Shown here: piece after piece, positions 11,949 to 25,696 of the stretch | Numbering within the stretch: the first letter of the stretch is position 1 | Layout: each line of letters opens with the position of its first letter | Made by a program: the position numbers and the translations under genes | Source: Pleodorina starrii | Lineage: Eukaryota > Chlorophyta > Chlorophyceae > Chlamydomonadales > Volvocaceae | Assembly (NCBI GenBank): GCA_030267565.1 | Contig: BRXU01000002.1 | Location: 6,267,501-6,331,500, forward strand | Reading direction: 5' to 3' | Length of the DNA stretch: 64,000 bases | Notes under the pieces: generated by a model | Told to the model about the DNA's origin: nothing | Databases searched by the model: none | Seen by the model: the letters and a program-made list of their open reading frames with translations, nothing else

Positions 11949-12780
11949 TTATCCGAGTTCAGGCACTCGTTAAACTCCAGGAACGTGTTGGATTCATTGA
12001 CGAGCTTGGCACGCAGGCCCACATACAGCTCAATCATTAAGCCACAGGGGCACAGGTAGAATTTATGTGCCATGATGTCAAGCAACAACAAACAAAGTGC
12101 ACAATCTGGTCTGTTGATGCACCTTTTTGTGGGAAAACAGGGACTGTCACTTTATACCATACATGGAGCCTTAGGGTGAATTCTCCCAAGGTCGTGGGTT
12201 TCTGAGCCTTCTCCTGCGGTGTCTCTCACTCGTTCCTGTTTGGTTGACTTAAGCTGGCAAGTATGGGTGAGTGTCTTGGCAGCTCTTGTCGCCTCCAGCA
12301 CAGTGCATGGCATGGCTAGCTGGCCCATTGGCTCTACTTTTCAAGAGTTTGGAACCCACTGCAAGGCATACATACACAACAAAGGAATGTATTGAACAGG
12401 TTTTTCTCAAAACATTGTGATGCTGGGTCATACATACATACTACACAGCTCACCATGGCCATGCCAGCCACCATTCCACATGAAAGCGTGATCCAATGGT
12501 ACATTTCAGATAGTGTTTTTATGTGCAGGTCATCAGCATGGCAATGCATGGAGGATGCAAACTGCAGCCATATGTGGGCCAATAATAGGTGGGATGGATA
12601 TTTTGAACTGGGGTCTGCACATACAATCCCTAAACATATATAGTCATACTTAGTTATGCAGTTTTCGGAGCTGCACCCATACAGACAGGGGAAACAGGTT
12701 ATTCTTGACCCTATAACTTATGCCATTCGGCTAAACGACCAAGGAAAACATGACCACATTCTCTATGTGTAAGAGATCTG

Positions 12781-12851
12781 TGCACCAGCCGAGAATCGAA
12801 CTCGGGTCTGGTCCGTGGCAAGGACCTATGCTACCACTATACCACTGGTGC
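12781..12851 (-). tRNA. trnG-GCC: tRNA-Gly(GCC), unit 9
   Basis: Class P, G57. This unit carries the 5-bp CATGG duplication about 470 bp to the left. Confidence 0.92.
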
Positions 12852-13407
12852 TGAACACTGCACATGTCCACTGCACAAAAGACTTACCACCCTGTTCATA
12901 CTTGCCAACAAACAATTGGCCTATGTTCATGCAAACCTGGTGTACTTGCTGATAAAGACATACACTGCCCAGTGAGGGGCTCAGATAGAACTCACAACCA
13001 CAAGGTTAAGAGTCTTGCCCTCTTCCACTGAATGAGCTGAACAGGCACATTTTCAAACCTCGTACACACAGAGACATGTATGGAGTGTGCACCAATGGAT
13101 GTGTTGCACAGAAAGGGACCAGACCAGATGTAGGGCTCAGCAGTGGCACAACCAGTAGGGTGCAAAAATGTTTCCCATTCAGATATACTGGATATCCAAT
13201 CATGGATGCATCTTACAAATACAAATAACCCACTACCCATGTCACTTACAAATTTCACGATCAGACATCCCTCTTCCAGCTATTCACATGTGTAGTATGG
13301 AATTCCCACTTATCATGCTCCCGAAATCCACCCAGCACCCAACATGTGAATGCCGAGTAAAGGACATGTTTTAGCTGTTGCAGACATGTGTACGTGGACA
13401 CATATTC

Positions 13408-13480
13408 CGAGCCAACCAGGGATCGAACCTGGAATCTCCGGTTCCGTAGACCGGCGCTTTATCCATTAAGCCATAGGCCC
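13408..13480 (-). tRNA. trnR-ACG: tRNA-Arg(ACG), unit 9
   Basis: Subfamily A with the T6/T67 mismatch. Confidence 0.87.
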
Positions 13481-14307
13481 TTATCCGAGTTCAGGCACTC
13501 GTTAAACTCCAGGAACGTGTTGGATTCATTGACGAGCTTGGCACGCAGGCCCACATACAGCTCAATCATTAAGCCACAGGGGCACAGGTAGAATTTATGT
13601 GCCATGATGTCAAGCAACAACAAACAAAGTGCACAATCTGGTATGTTGATGCACCTTTTTGTGGGAAAACAGGGACTGTCACTTTATACCATACATGGAG
13701 CCTTAGGGTGAATTCTCCCAAGGTCGTGGGTTTCTGAGCCTTCTCCTGCGGTGTCTCTCACTCGTTCCTGTTTGGTTGACTTAAGCTGGCAAGTATGGGT
13801 GAGTGTCTTGGCAGCTCTTGTCGCCTCCAGCACAGTGCATGGCTAGCTGGCCCATTGGCTCTACTTTTCAAGAGTTTGGAACCCACTGCAAGGCATACAT
13901 ACACAACAAAGGAATGTATTGAACAGGTTTTTCTCAAAACATTGTGATGCTGGGTCATACATACATACTACACAGCTCACCATGGCCATGCCAGCCACCA
14001 TTCCACATGAAAGCGTGATCCAATGGTACATTTCAGATAGTGTTTTTATGTGCAGGTCATCAGCATGGCAATGCATGGAGGATGCATACTGCAGCCATAT
14101 GTGGGCCAATAATAGGTGGGATGGATATTTTGAACTGGGGTCTGCACATACAATCCCTAAACATATATAGTCATACTTAGTTATGCAGTTTTCGGAGCTG
14201 CACCCATACAGACAGGGGAAACCGGTTATTCTTGACCCTATAACTTATGCCATTCGGCTAAACGACCAAGGAAAACATGACCACATTCTCTATGTGTAAG
14301 AGATCTG

Positions 14308-14378
14308 TGCACCAGCCGAGAATTGAACTCGGGTCTGGTCCGTGGCAAGGAGCTATGCTACCACTATACCACTGGTGC
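14308..14378 (-). tRNA. trnG-GCC: tRNA-Gly(GCC), unit 10
   Basis: Class M, A57. Confidence 0.87.
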
Positions 14379-14934
14379 TGAACACTGCACATGTCCACTG
14401 CACAAAAGACTTACCACCCTGTTCATACTTGCCAACAAACAATTGGCCTATGTTCATGCAAACCTGGTGTACTTGCTGATAAAGACATACACTGCCCAGT
14501 GAGGGGCTCAGATAGAACTCACCACCACAAGGTTAAGAGTCTTGCCCTCTTCCACTGAATGAGCTGAACAGGCTCATTTTCAAACCTCGTACACACAGAG
14601 ACATGTATGGAGTGTGCACCAATGGATGTGTTGCACAGAAAGGGACCAGACCAGATGTAGGGCTCAGCAGTGGCACAACCAGTAGGGTGCAAAAATGTTT
14701 CCCATTCAGATATACTGGATATCCAATCATGGATGCATCTTACAAATACAAATAACCCACTACCCATGTCACTTACAAATTTCACGATCAGACATCCCTC
14801 TTCCAGCTATTCACATGTGTAGTATGGAATTCCCACTTATCATGCTCCCGAAATCCACCCAGCACCCAACATGTGAATGCCGAGTAAAGGACATGTTTTA
14901 GCTGTTGCAGACATGTGTACGTGGACACATATTC

Positions 14935-15007
14935 CGAGCCAACCAGGGATCGAACCTGGAATCTCCGGTTCCGTAGACCGGCGCTTTATCCATTAAGCCA
15001 TAGGCCC
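14935..15007 (-). tRNA. trnR-ACG: tRNA-Arg(ACG), unit 10
   Basis: Subfamily A with the T6/T67 mismatch. Units 10 and 11 share private variants and look like a recent duplication. Confidence 0.87.
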
Positions 15008-15834
15008 TTATCCGAGTTCAGGCACTCGTTAAACTCCAGGAACGTGTTGGATTCATTGACGAGCTTGGCACGCAGGCCCACATACAGCTCAATCATTAAG
15101 CCACAGGGGCACAGGTAGAATTTATGTGCCATGATGTCAAGCAACAACAAACAAAGTGCACAATCTGGTATGTTGATGCACCTTTTTGTGGGAAAACAGG
15201 GACTGTCACTTTATACCATACATGGAGCCTTAGGGTGAATTCTCCCAAGGTCGTGGGTTTCTGAGCCTTCTCCTGCGGTGTCTCTCACTCGTTCCTGTTT
15301 GGTTGACTTAAGCTGGCAAGTATGGGTGAGTGTCTTGGCAGCTCTTGTCGCCTCCAGCACAGTGCATGGCTAGCTGGCCCATTGGCTCTACTTTTCAAGA
15401 GTTTGGAACCCACTGCAAGGCATACATACACAACAAAGGAATGTATTGAACAGGTTTTTCTCAAAACATTGTGATGCTGGGTCATACATACATACTACAC
15501 AGCTCACCATGGCCATGCCAGCCACCATTCCACATGAAAGCGTGATCCAATGGTACATTTCAGATAGTGTTTTTATGTGCAGGTCATCAGCATGGCAATG
15601 CATGGAGGATGCATACTGCAGCCATATGTGGGCCAATAATAGGTGGGATGGATATTTTGAACTGGGGTCTGCACATACAATCCCTAAACATATATAGTCA
15701 TACTTAGTTATGCAGTTTTCGGAGCTGCACCCATACAGACAGGGGAAACCGGTTATTCTTGACCCTATAACTTATGCCATTCGGCTAAACGACCAAGGAA
15801 AACATGACCACATTCTCTATGTGTAAGAGATCTG

Positions 15835-15905
15835 TGCACCAGCCGAGAATTGAACTCGGGTCTGGTCCGTGGCAAGGAGCTATGCTACCACTATACCACT
15901 GGTGC
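15835..15905 (-). tRNA. trnG-GCC: tRNA-Gly(GCC), unit 11
   Basis: Class M, A57, same as unit 10. Confidence 0.87.
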
Positions 15906-16461
15906 TGAACACTGCACATGTCCACTGCACAAAAGACTTACCACCCTGTTCATACTTGCCAACAAACAATTGGCCTATGTTCATGCAAACCTGGTGTACT
16001 TGCTGATAAAGACATACACTGCCCAGTGAGGGGCTCAGATAGAACTCACCACCACAAGGTTAAGAGTCTTGCCCTCTTCCACTGAATGAGCTGAACAGGC
16101 TCATTTTCAAACCTCGTACACACAGAGACATGTATGGAGTGTGCACCAATGGATGTGTTGCACAGAAAGGGACCAGACCAGATGTAGGGCTCAGCAGTGG
16201 CACAACCAGTAGGGTGCAAAAATGTTTCCCATTCAGATATACTGGATATCCAATCATGGATGCATCTTACAAATACAAATAACCCACTACCCATGTCACT
16301 TACAAATTTCACGATCAGACATCCCTCTTCCAGCTATTCACATGTGTAGTATGGAATTCCCACTTATCATGCTCCCGAAATCCACCCAGCACCCAACATG
16401 TGAATGCCGAGTAAAGGACATGTTTTAGCTGTTGCAGACATGTGTACGTGGACACATATTC

Positions 16462-16534
16462 CGAGCCAACCAGGGATCGAACCTGGAATCTCCGGTTCCG
16501 TAGACCGGCGCTTTATCCATTAAGCCATAGGCCC
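16462..16534 (-). tRNA. trnR-ACG: tRNA-Arg(ACG), unit 11
   Basis: Last subfamily A copy (T6/T67 mismatch) in the window. Confidence 0.87.
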
Positions 16535-17361
16535 TTATCCGAGTTCAGGCACTCGTTAAACTCCAGGAACGTGTTGGATTCATTGACGAGCTTGGCACGC
16601 AGGCCCACATACAGCTCAATCATTAAGCCACAGGGGCACAGGTAGAATTTATGTGCCATGATGTCAAGCAACAACAAACAAAGTGCACAATCTGGTATGT
16701 TGATGCACCTTTTTGTGGGAAAACAGGGACTGTCACTTTATACCATACATGGAGCCTTAGGGTGAATTCTCCCAAGGTCGTGGGTTTCTGAGCCTTCTCC
16801 TGCGGTGTCTCTCACTCGTTCCTGTTTGGTTGACTTAAGCTGGCAAGTATGGGTGAGTGTCTTGGCAGCTCTTGTCGCCTCCAGCACAGTGCATGGCTAG
16901 CTGGCCCATTGGCTCTACTTTTCAAGAGTTTGGAACCCACTGCAAGGCATACATACACAACAAAGGAATGTATTGAACAGGTTTTTCTCAAAACATTGTG
17001 ATGCTGGGTCATACATACATACTACACAGCTCACCATGGCCATGCCAGCCACCATTCCACATGAAAGCGTGATCCAATGGTACATTTCAGATAGTGTTTT
17101 TATGTGCAGGTCATCAGCATGGCAATGCATGGAGGATGCATACTGCAGCCATATGTGGGCCAATAATAGGTGGGATGGATATTTTGAACTGGGGTCTGCA
17201 CATACAATCCCTAAACATATATAGTCATACTTAGTTATGCAGTTTTCGGAGCTGCACCCATACAGACAGGGGAAACAGGTTATTCTTGACCCTATAACTT
17301 ATGCCATTCGGCTAAACGACCAAGGAAAACATGACCACATTCTCTATGTGTAAGAGATCTG

Positions 17362-17432
17362 TGCACCAGCCGAGAATCGAACTCGGGTCTGGTCCGTGGC
17401 AAGGAGCTATGCTACCACTATACCACTGGTGC
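17362..17432 (-). tRNA. trnG-GCC: tRNA-Gly(GCC), unit 12
   Basis: Class M, G57. It lies in the A-like half of the chimeric unit. Confidence 0.87.
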
Positions 17433-17988
17433 TGAACACTGCACATGTCCACTGCACAAAAGACTTACCACCCTGTTCATACTTGCCAACAAACAATTGG
17501 CCTATGTTCATGCAAACCTGGTGTACTTGCTGATAAAGACATACACTGCCCAGTGAGGGGCTCAGATAGAACTCACCACCACAAGGTTAAGAGTCTTGCC
17601 CTCTTCCACTGAATGAGCTGAACAGGCTCATTTTCAAACCTCGTACACACAGAGACATGTATGGAGTGTGCACCAATGGATGTGTTGCACAGAAAGGGAC
17701 CAGACCAGATGTAGGGCTCAGCAGTGGCACAACCAGTAGGGTGCAAAAATGTTTCCCATTCAGATATACTGGATATCCAATCATGGATGCATCTTACAAA
17801 TACAAATAACCCACTACCCATGTCACTTACAAATTTCACGATCAGACATCCCTCTTCCAGCTATTCACATGTGTAGTATGGAATTCCCACTTATCATGCT
17901 CCCGAAATCCACCCAGCACCCAACATGTGAATGCCGAGTAAAGGACATGTTGTAGCTGTTGCAGACATGTGTACGTGGACACACATTC

Positions 17989-18061
17989 CGAGCCTACCAG
18001 GCATCGAACCTGGAATCTCCGGTTCCGTAGACCGGCGCTTTATCCATTAAGCCATAGGCCC
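17989..18061 (-). tRNA. trnR-ACG: tRNA-Arg(ACG), unit 12, first subfamily B copy
   Basis: Acceptor pair 6-67 is restored to T-A, so the stem is paired apart from the G2/T71 wobble. The T loop has G60 instead of C60, shared with units 13 and 14. Confidence 0.9.
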
Positions 18062-18888
18062 TTATCCGAGTGCAGGCACTCGTTAAACACCAGGAACGTG
18101 TTGGATTCATTGACGAGCTTGGCACGCAGGCCCACATACAGCTCAATCATTAAGCCACAGGGGCACAGGTAGAATTTATGTGCCATGATGTCAAGCAACA
18201 ACAAACAAAGTGCACAATCTGGTCTGTTGATGCACCTTTTTGTGGGAAAACAGGGACTGTCACTTTATACCATACATGGAGCCTTAGGGTGAATTCTCCC
18301 AAGGTCGTGGGTTTCTGAGCCTTCTCCTGCGGTGTCTCTCACTCGTTCCTGTTTGGTTGACTTAAGCTGGCAAGTATGGGTGAGTGTCTTGGCAGCTCTT
18401 GTCGCCTCCAGCACAGTGCATGGCTAGCTGGCCCATTGGCTCTACTTTTCAAGAGTTTGGAACCCACTGCAAGGCATACATACACAACAAAGGAATGTAT
18501 TGAACAGGTTTTTCTCAAAACATTGTGATGCTGGGTCATACATACATACTACACAGCTCACCATGGCCATGCCAGCCACCATTCCACATGAAAGCGTGAT
18601 CCAATGGTACATTTCAGATAGTGTTTTTATGTGCAGGTCATCAGCATGGCAATGCATGGAGGATGCAAACTGCAGCCATATGTGGGCCAATAATAGGTGG
18701 GATGGATATTTTGAACTGGGGTCTGCACATACAATGCCTAAACATATATAGTCATACTTAGTTATGCAGTTTTCGGAGCTGCACCCATACAGACAGGGGA
18801 AACAGGTTATTCTTGACCCTATAACTTATGCCATTCGGCTAAACGACCAAGGAAAACATGACCACATTCTCTATGTGTAAGAGATCTG

Positions 18889-18959
18889 TGCACCAGCCGA
18901 GAATTGAACTCGGGTCTGGTCCGTGGCAAGGAGCTATGCTACCACTATACCACTGGTGC
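18889..18959 (-). tRNA. trnG-GCC: tRNA-Gly(GCC), unit 13
   Basis: Class M, A57. A flanking CATGCCC variant is shared only with unit 15. Confidence 0.87.
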
Positions 18960-19515
18960 TGAACACTGCACATGCCCACTGCACAAAAGACTTACCACCC
19001 TGTTCATACTTGCCAACAAACAATTGGCCTATGTTCATGCAAACCTGGTGTACTTGCTGATAAAGACATACACTGCCCAGTGAGGGGCTCAGATAGAACT
19101 CACAACCACAAGGTTAAGAGTCTTGCCCTCTTCCACTGAATGAGCTGAACAGGCACATTTTCAAACCTCGTACACACAGAGACATGTATGGAGTGTGCAT
19201 CAATGGATGTGTTGCACAGAAAGGGACCAGACCAGATGTAGGGCTCAGCAGTGGCACAACCAGTAGGGTGCAAAAATGTTTCCCATTCAGATATACTGGA
19301 TATCCAATCATGGATGCATCTTACAAATACAAATAACCCACTACCCATGTCACTTACAAATTTCACGATCAGACATCCCTCTTCCAGCTATTCACATGTG
19401 TAGTATGGAATTCCCACTTATCATGCTCCCGAAATCCACCCAGCACCCAACATGTGAATGCCGAGTAAAGGACATGGTTTAGCTGTTGCAGACATGTGTA
19501 CGTGGACACATATTC

Positions 19516-19588
19516 CGAGCCTACCAGGCATCGAACCTGGAATCTCCGGTTCCGTAGACCGGCGCTTTATCCATTAAGCCATAGGCCC
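19516..19588 (-). tRNA. trnR-ACG: tRNA-Arg(ACG), unit 13
   Basis: Subfamily B (T6-A67), with G60. Confidence 0.9.
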
Positions 19589-20415
19589 TTATCCGAGTTC
19601 AGGCACTCGTTAAACACCAGGAACGTGTTGGATTCATTGACGAGCTTGGCACGCAGGCCCACATACAGCTCAATCATTAAGCCACAGGGGCACAGGTAGA
19701 ATTTATGTGCCATGATGTCAAGCAACAACAAACAAAGTGCACAATCTGGTCTGTTGATGCACCTTTTTGTGGGAAAACAGGGACTGTCACTTTATACCAT
19801 ACATGGAGCCTTAGGGTGAATTCTCCCAAGGTCGTGGGTTTCTGAGCCTTCTCCTGCGGTGTCTCTCACTCGTTCCTGTTTGGTTGACTTAAGCTGGCAA
19901 GTATGGGTGAGTGTCTTGGCAGCTCTTGTCGCCTCCAGCACAGTGCATGGCTAGCTGGCCCATTGGCTCTACTTTTCAAGAGTTTGGAACCCACTGCAAG
20001 GCATACATACACAACAAAGGAATGTATTGAACAGGTTTTTCTCAAAACATTGTGATGCTGGGTCATACATACATACTACACAGCTCACCATGGCCATGCC
20101 AGCCACCATTCCACATGAAAGCGTGATCCAATGGTACATTTCAGATAGTGTTTTTATGTGCAGGTCATCAGCATGGCAATGCATGGAGGATGCAAACTGC
20201 AGCCATATGTGGGCCAATAATAGGTGGGATGGATATTTTGAACTGGGGTCTGCACATACAATCCCTAAACATATATAGTCATACTTAGTTATGCAGTTTT
20301 CGGAGCTGCACCCATACAGACAGGGGAAACAGGTTATTCTTGACCCTATAACTTATGCCATTCGGCTAAACGACCAAGGAAAACATGACCACATTCTCTA
20401 TGTGTAAGAGATCTG

Positions 20416-20486
20416 TGCACAAGCCGAGAATCGAACTCGGGTCTGGTCCGTGGCAAGGACCTATGCTACCACTATACCACTGGTGC
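20416..20486 (-). tRNA. trnG-GCC: tRNA-Gly(GCC), unit 14, acceptor lesion
   Basis: Class P anticodon stem, G57, but a private G68T change leaves a C5/T68 mismatch in the acceptor stem. Confidence 0.85.
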
Positions 20487-21042
20487 TGAACACTGCACAT
20501 GTCCACTGCACAAAAGACTTACCACCCTGTTCATACTTGCCAACAAACAATTGGCCTATGTTCATGCAAACCTGGTGTACTTGCTGATAAAGACATACAC
20601 TGCCCAGTGAGGGGCTCAGATAGAACTCACAACCACAAGGTTAAGAGTCTTGCCCTCTTCCACTGAATGAGCTGAACAGGCACATTTTCAAACCTCGTAC
20701 ACACAGAGACATGTATGGAGTGTGCACCAATGGATGTGTTGCACAGAAAGGGACCAGACCAGATGTAGGGCTCAGCAGTGGCACAACCAGTAGGGTGCAA
20801 AAATGTTTCCCATTCAGATATACTGGATATCCAATCATGGATGCATCTTACAAATACAAATAACCCACTACCCATGTCACTTACAAATTTCACGATCAGA
20901 CATCCCTCTTCCAGCTATTCACATGTGTAGTATGGAATTCCCACTCATCATGCTCCCGAAATCCACCCAGCACCCAACATGTGAATGCCGAGTAAAGGAC
21001 ATGGTTTAGCTGTTGCAGACATGTGTACGTGGACACATATTC

Positions 21043-21115
21043 CGAGCCTACCAGGCATCGAACCTGGAATCTCCGGTTCCGTAGACCGGCGCTTTATCCA
21101 TTAAGCCATAGGCCC
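21043..21115 (-). tRNA. trnR-ACG: tRNA-Arg(ACG), unit 14
   Basis: Subfamily B, with G60. Confidence 0.9.
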
Positions 21116-21942
21116 TTATCCGAGTTCAGGCACTCGTTAAACACCAGGAACGTGTTGGATTCATTGACGAGCTTGGCACGCAGGCCCACATACAGCTCAA
21201 TCATTAAGCCACAGGGGCACAGGTAGAATTTATGTGCCATGATGTCAAGCAACAACAAACAAAGTGCACAATCTGGTCTGTTGATGCACCTTTTTGTGGG
21301 AAAACAGGGACTGTCACTTTATACCATACATGGAGCCTTAGGGTGAATTCTCCCAAGGTCGTGGGTTTCTGAGCCTTCTCCTGCGGTGTCTCTCACTCGT
21401 TCCTGTTTGGTTGACTTAAGCTGGCAAGTATGGGTGAGTGTCTTGGCAGCTCTTGTCGCCTCCAGCACAGTGCATGGCTAGCTGGCCCATTGGCTCTACT
21501 TTTCAAGAGTTTGGAACCCACTGCAAGGCATACATACACAACAAAGGAATGTATTGAACAGGTTTTTCTCAAAACATTGTGATGCTGGGTCATACATACA
21601 TACTACACAGCTCACCATGGCCATGCCAGCCACCATTCCACATGAAAGCGTGATCCAATGGTACATTTCAGATAGTGTTTTTATGTGCAGGTCATCAGCA
21701 TGGCAATGCATGGAGGATGCAAACTGCAGCCATATGTGGGCCAATAATAGGTGGGATGGATATTTTGAACTGGGGTCTGCACATACAATCCCTAAACATA
21801 TATAGTCATACTTAGTTATGCAGTTTTCGGAGCTGCACCCATACAGACAGGGGAAACAGGTTATTCTTGACCCTATAACTTATGCCATTCGGCTAAACGA
21901 CCAAGGAAAACATGACCACATTCTCTATGTGTAAGAGATCTG

Positions 21943-22013
21943 TGCACCAGCCGAGAATTGAACTCGGGTCTGGTCCGTGGCAAGGAGCTATGCTACCACT
22001 ATACCACTGGTGC
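21943..22013 (-). tRNA. trnG-GCC: tRNA-Gly(GCC), unit 15
   Basis: Class M, A57. Confidence 0.87.
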
Positions 22014-22569
22014 TGAACACTGCACATGCCCACTGCACAAAAGACTTACCACCCTGTTCATACTTGCCAACAAACAATTGGCCTATGTTCATGCAAACCT
22101 GGTGTACTTGCTGATAAAGACATACACTGCCCAGTGAGGGGCTCAGATAGAACTCACCACCACAAGGTTAAGAGTCTTGCCCTCTTCCACTGAATGAGCT
22201 GAACAGGCACATTTTCAAACCTCGTACACACAGAGACATGTATGGAGTGTGCACCAATGGATGTGTTGCACAGAAAGGGACCAGACCAGATGTAGGGCTC
22301 AGCAGTGGCACAACCAGTAGGGTGCAAAAATGTTTCCCATTCAGATATACTGGATATCCAATCATGGATGCATCTTACAAATACAAATAACCCACTACCC
22401 ATGTCACTTACAAATTTCACGATCAGACATCCCTCTTCCAGCTATTCACATGTGTAGTATGGAATTCCCACTTATCATGCTCCCGAAATCCACCCAGCAC
22501 CCAACATGTGAATGCCGAGTAAAGGACATGGTTTAGCTGTTGCGGACATGTGTACGTGGACACATATTC

Positions 22570-22642
22570 CGAGCCTACCAGGGATCGAACCTGGAATCTC
22601 CGGTTCCGTAGACCGGCGCTTTATCCATTAAGCCATAGGCCC
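22570..22642 (-). tRNA. trnR-ACG: tRNA-Arg(ACG), unit 15
   Basis: Subfamily B consensus: T6-A67, C60, all other stems paired. First copy of this form in the window. Confidence 0.92.
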
Positions 22643-23469
22643 TTATCCGAGTTCAGGCACTCGTTAAACACCAGGAACGTGTTGGATTCATTGACGAGCT
22701 TGGCACGCAGGCCCACATACAGCTCAATCATTAAGCCACAGGGGCACAGGTAGAATTTATGTGCCATGATGTCAAGCAACAACAAACAAAGTGCACAATC
22801 TGGTCTGTTGATGCACCTTTTTGTGGGAAAACAGGGACTGTCACTTTATACCATACATGGAGCCTTAGGGTGAATTCTCCCAAGGTCGTGGGTTTCTGAG
22901 CCTTCTCCTGCGGTGTCTCTCACTCGTTCCTGTTTGGTTGACTTAAGCTGGCAAGTATGGGTGAGTGTCTTGGCAGCTCTTGTCGCCTCCAGCACAGTGC
23001 ATGGCTAGCTGGCCCATTGGCTCTACTTTTCAAGAGTTTGGAACCCACTGCAAGGCATACATACACAACAAAGGAATGTATTGAACAGGTTTTTCTCAAA
23101 ACATTGTGATGCTGGGTCATACATACATACTACACAGCTCACCATGGCCATGCCAGCCACCATTCCACATGAAAGCGTGATCCAATGGTACATTTCAGAT
23201 AGTGTTTTTATGTGCAGGTCATCAGCATGGCAATGCATGGAGGATGCAAACTGCAGCCATATGTGGGCCAATAATAGGTGGGATGGATATTTTGAACTGG
23301 GGTCTGCACATACAATCCCTAAACATATATAGTCATACTTAGTTATGCAGTTTTCGGAGCTGCACCCATACAGACAGGGGAAACAGGTTATTCTTGACCC
23401 TATAACTTATGCCATTCGGCTAAACGACCAAGGAAAACATGACCACATTCTCTATGTGTAAGAGATCTG

Positions 23470-23540
23470 TGCACCAGCCGAGAATTGAACTCGGGTCTGG
23501 TCCGTGGCAAGGAGCTATGCTACCACTATACCACTGGTGC
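23470..23540 (-). tRNA. trnG-GCC: tRNA-Gly(GCC), unit 16
   Basis: Class M, A57. Confidence 0.87.
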
Positions 23541-24096
23541 TGAACACTGCACATGTCCACTGCACAAAAGACTTACCACCCTGTTCATACTTGCCAACAA
23601 ACAATTGGCCTATGTTCATGCAAACCTGGTGTACTTGCTGATAAAGACATACACTGCCCAGTGAGGGGCTCAGATAGAACTCACAACCACAAGGTTAAGA
23701 GTCTTGCCCTCTTCCACTGAATGAGCTGAACAGGCACATTTTCAAACCTCGTACACACAGAGACATGTATGGAGTGTGCACCAATGGATGTGTTGCACAG
23801 AAAGGGACCAGACCAGATGTAGGGCTCAGCAGTGGCACAACCAGTAGGGTGCAAAAATGTTTCCCATTCAGATATACTGGATATCCAATCATGGATGCAT
23901 CTTACAAATACAAATAACCCACTACCCATGTCACTTACAAATTTCACGATCAGACATCCCTCTTCCAGCTATTCACATGTGTAGTATGGAATTCCCACTT
24001 ATCATGCTCCCGAAATCCACCCAGCACCCAACATGTGAATGCCGAGTAAAGGACATGGTTTAGCTGTTGCAGACATGTGTACGTGGACACATATTC

Positions 24097-24169
24097 CGAG
24101 CCTACCAGGGATCGAACCTGGAATCTCCGGTTCCGTAGACCGGCGCTTTATCCATTAAGCCATAGGCCC
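24097..24169 (-). tRNA. trnR-ACG: tRNA-Arg(ACG), unit 16
   Basis: Subfamily B consensus. Confidence 0.92.
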
Positions 24170-24996
24170 TTATCCGAGTTCAGGCACTCGTTAAACACCA
24201 GGAACGTGTTGGATTCATTGACGAGCTTGGCACGCAGGCCCACATACAGCTCAATCATTAAGCCACAGGGGCACAGGTAGAATTTATGTGCCATGATGTC
24301 AAGCAACAACAAACAAAGTGCACAATCTGGTCTGTTGATGCACCTTTTTGTGGGAAAACAGGGACTGTCACTTTATACCATACATGGAGCCTTAGGGTGA
24401 ATTCTCCCAAGGTCGTGGGTTTCTGAGCCTTCTCCTGCGGTGTCTCTCACTCGTTCCTGTTTGGTTGACTTAAGCTGGCAAGTATGGGTGAGTGTCTTGG
24501 CAGCTCTTGTCGCCTCCAGCACAGTGCATGGCTAGCTGGCCCATTGGCTCTACTTTTCAAGAGTTTGGAACCCACTGCAAGGCATACATACACAACAAAG
24601 GAATGTATTGAACAGGTTTTTCTCAAAACATTGTGATGCTGGGTCATACATACATACTACACAGCTCACCATGGCCATGCCAGCCACCATTCCACATGAA
24701 AGCGTGATCCAATGGTACATTTCAGATAGTGTTTTTATGTGCAGGTCATCAGCATGGCAATGCATGGAGGATGCAAACTGCAGCCATATGTGGGCCAATA
24801 ATAGGTGGGATGGATATTTTGAACTGGGGTCTGCACATACAATCCCTAAACATATATAGTCATACTTAGTTATGCAGTTTTCGGAGCTGCACCCATACAG
24901 ACAGGGGAAACAGGTTATTCTTGACCCTATAACTTATGCCATTCGGCTAAACGACCAAGGAAAACATGACCACATTCTCTATGTGTAAGAGATCTG

Positions 24997-25067
24997 TGCA
25001 CCAGCCGAGAATCGAACTCGGGTCTGGTCCGTGGCAAGGACCTATGCTACCACTATACCACTGGTGC
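24997..25067 (-). tRNA. trnG-GCC: tRNA-Gly(GCC), unit 17
   Basis: Class P, G57. Start of a stretch in which paired and unpaired classes alternate from unit to unit. Confidence 0.92.
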
Positions 25068-25623
25068 TGAACACTGCACATGTCCACTGCACAAAAGACT
25101 TACCACCCTGTTCATACTTGCCAACAAACAATTGGCCTATGTTCATGCAAACCTGGTGTACTTGCTGATAAAGACATACACTGCCCAGTGAGGGGCTCAG
25201 ATAGAACTCACAACCACAAGGTTAAGAGTCTTGCCCTCTTCCACTGAATGAGCTGAACAGGCACATTTTCAAACCTCGTACACACAGAGACATGTATGGA
25301 GTGTGCACCAATGGATGTGTTGCACAGAAAGGGACCAGACCAGATGTAGGGCTCAGCAGTGGCACAACCAGTAGGGTGCAAAAATGTTTCCCATTCAGAT
25401 ATACTGGATATCCAATCATGGATGCATCTTACAAATACAAATAACCCACTACCCATGTCACTTACAAATTTCACGATCAGACATCCCTCTTCCAGCTATT
25501 CACATGTGTAGTATGGAATTCCCACTTATCATGCTCCCGAAATCCACCCAGCACCCAACATGTGAATGCCGAGTAAAGGACATGTTGTAGCTGTTGCAGA
25601 CATGTGTACGTGGACACATATTC

Positions 25624-25696
25624 CGAGCCTACCAGGGATCGAACCTGGAATCTCCGGTTCCGTAGACCGGCGCTTTATCCATTAAGCCATAGGCCC
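25624..25696 (-). tRNA. trnR-ACG: tRNA-Arg(ACG), unit 17
   Basis: Subfamily B consensus. With its fully paired tRNA-Gly, unit 17 is a fully intact pair. Confidence 0.92.
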
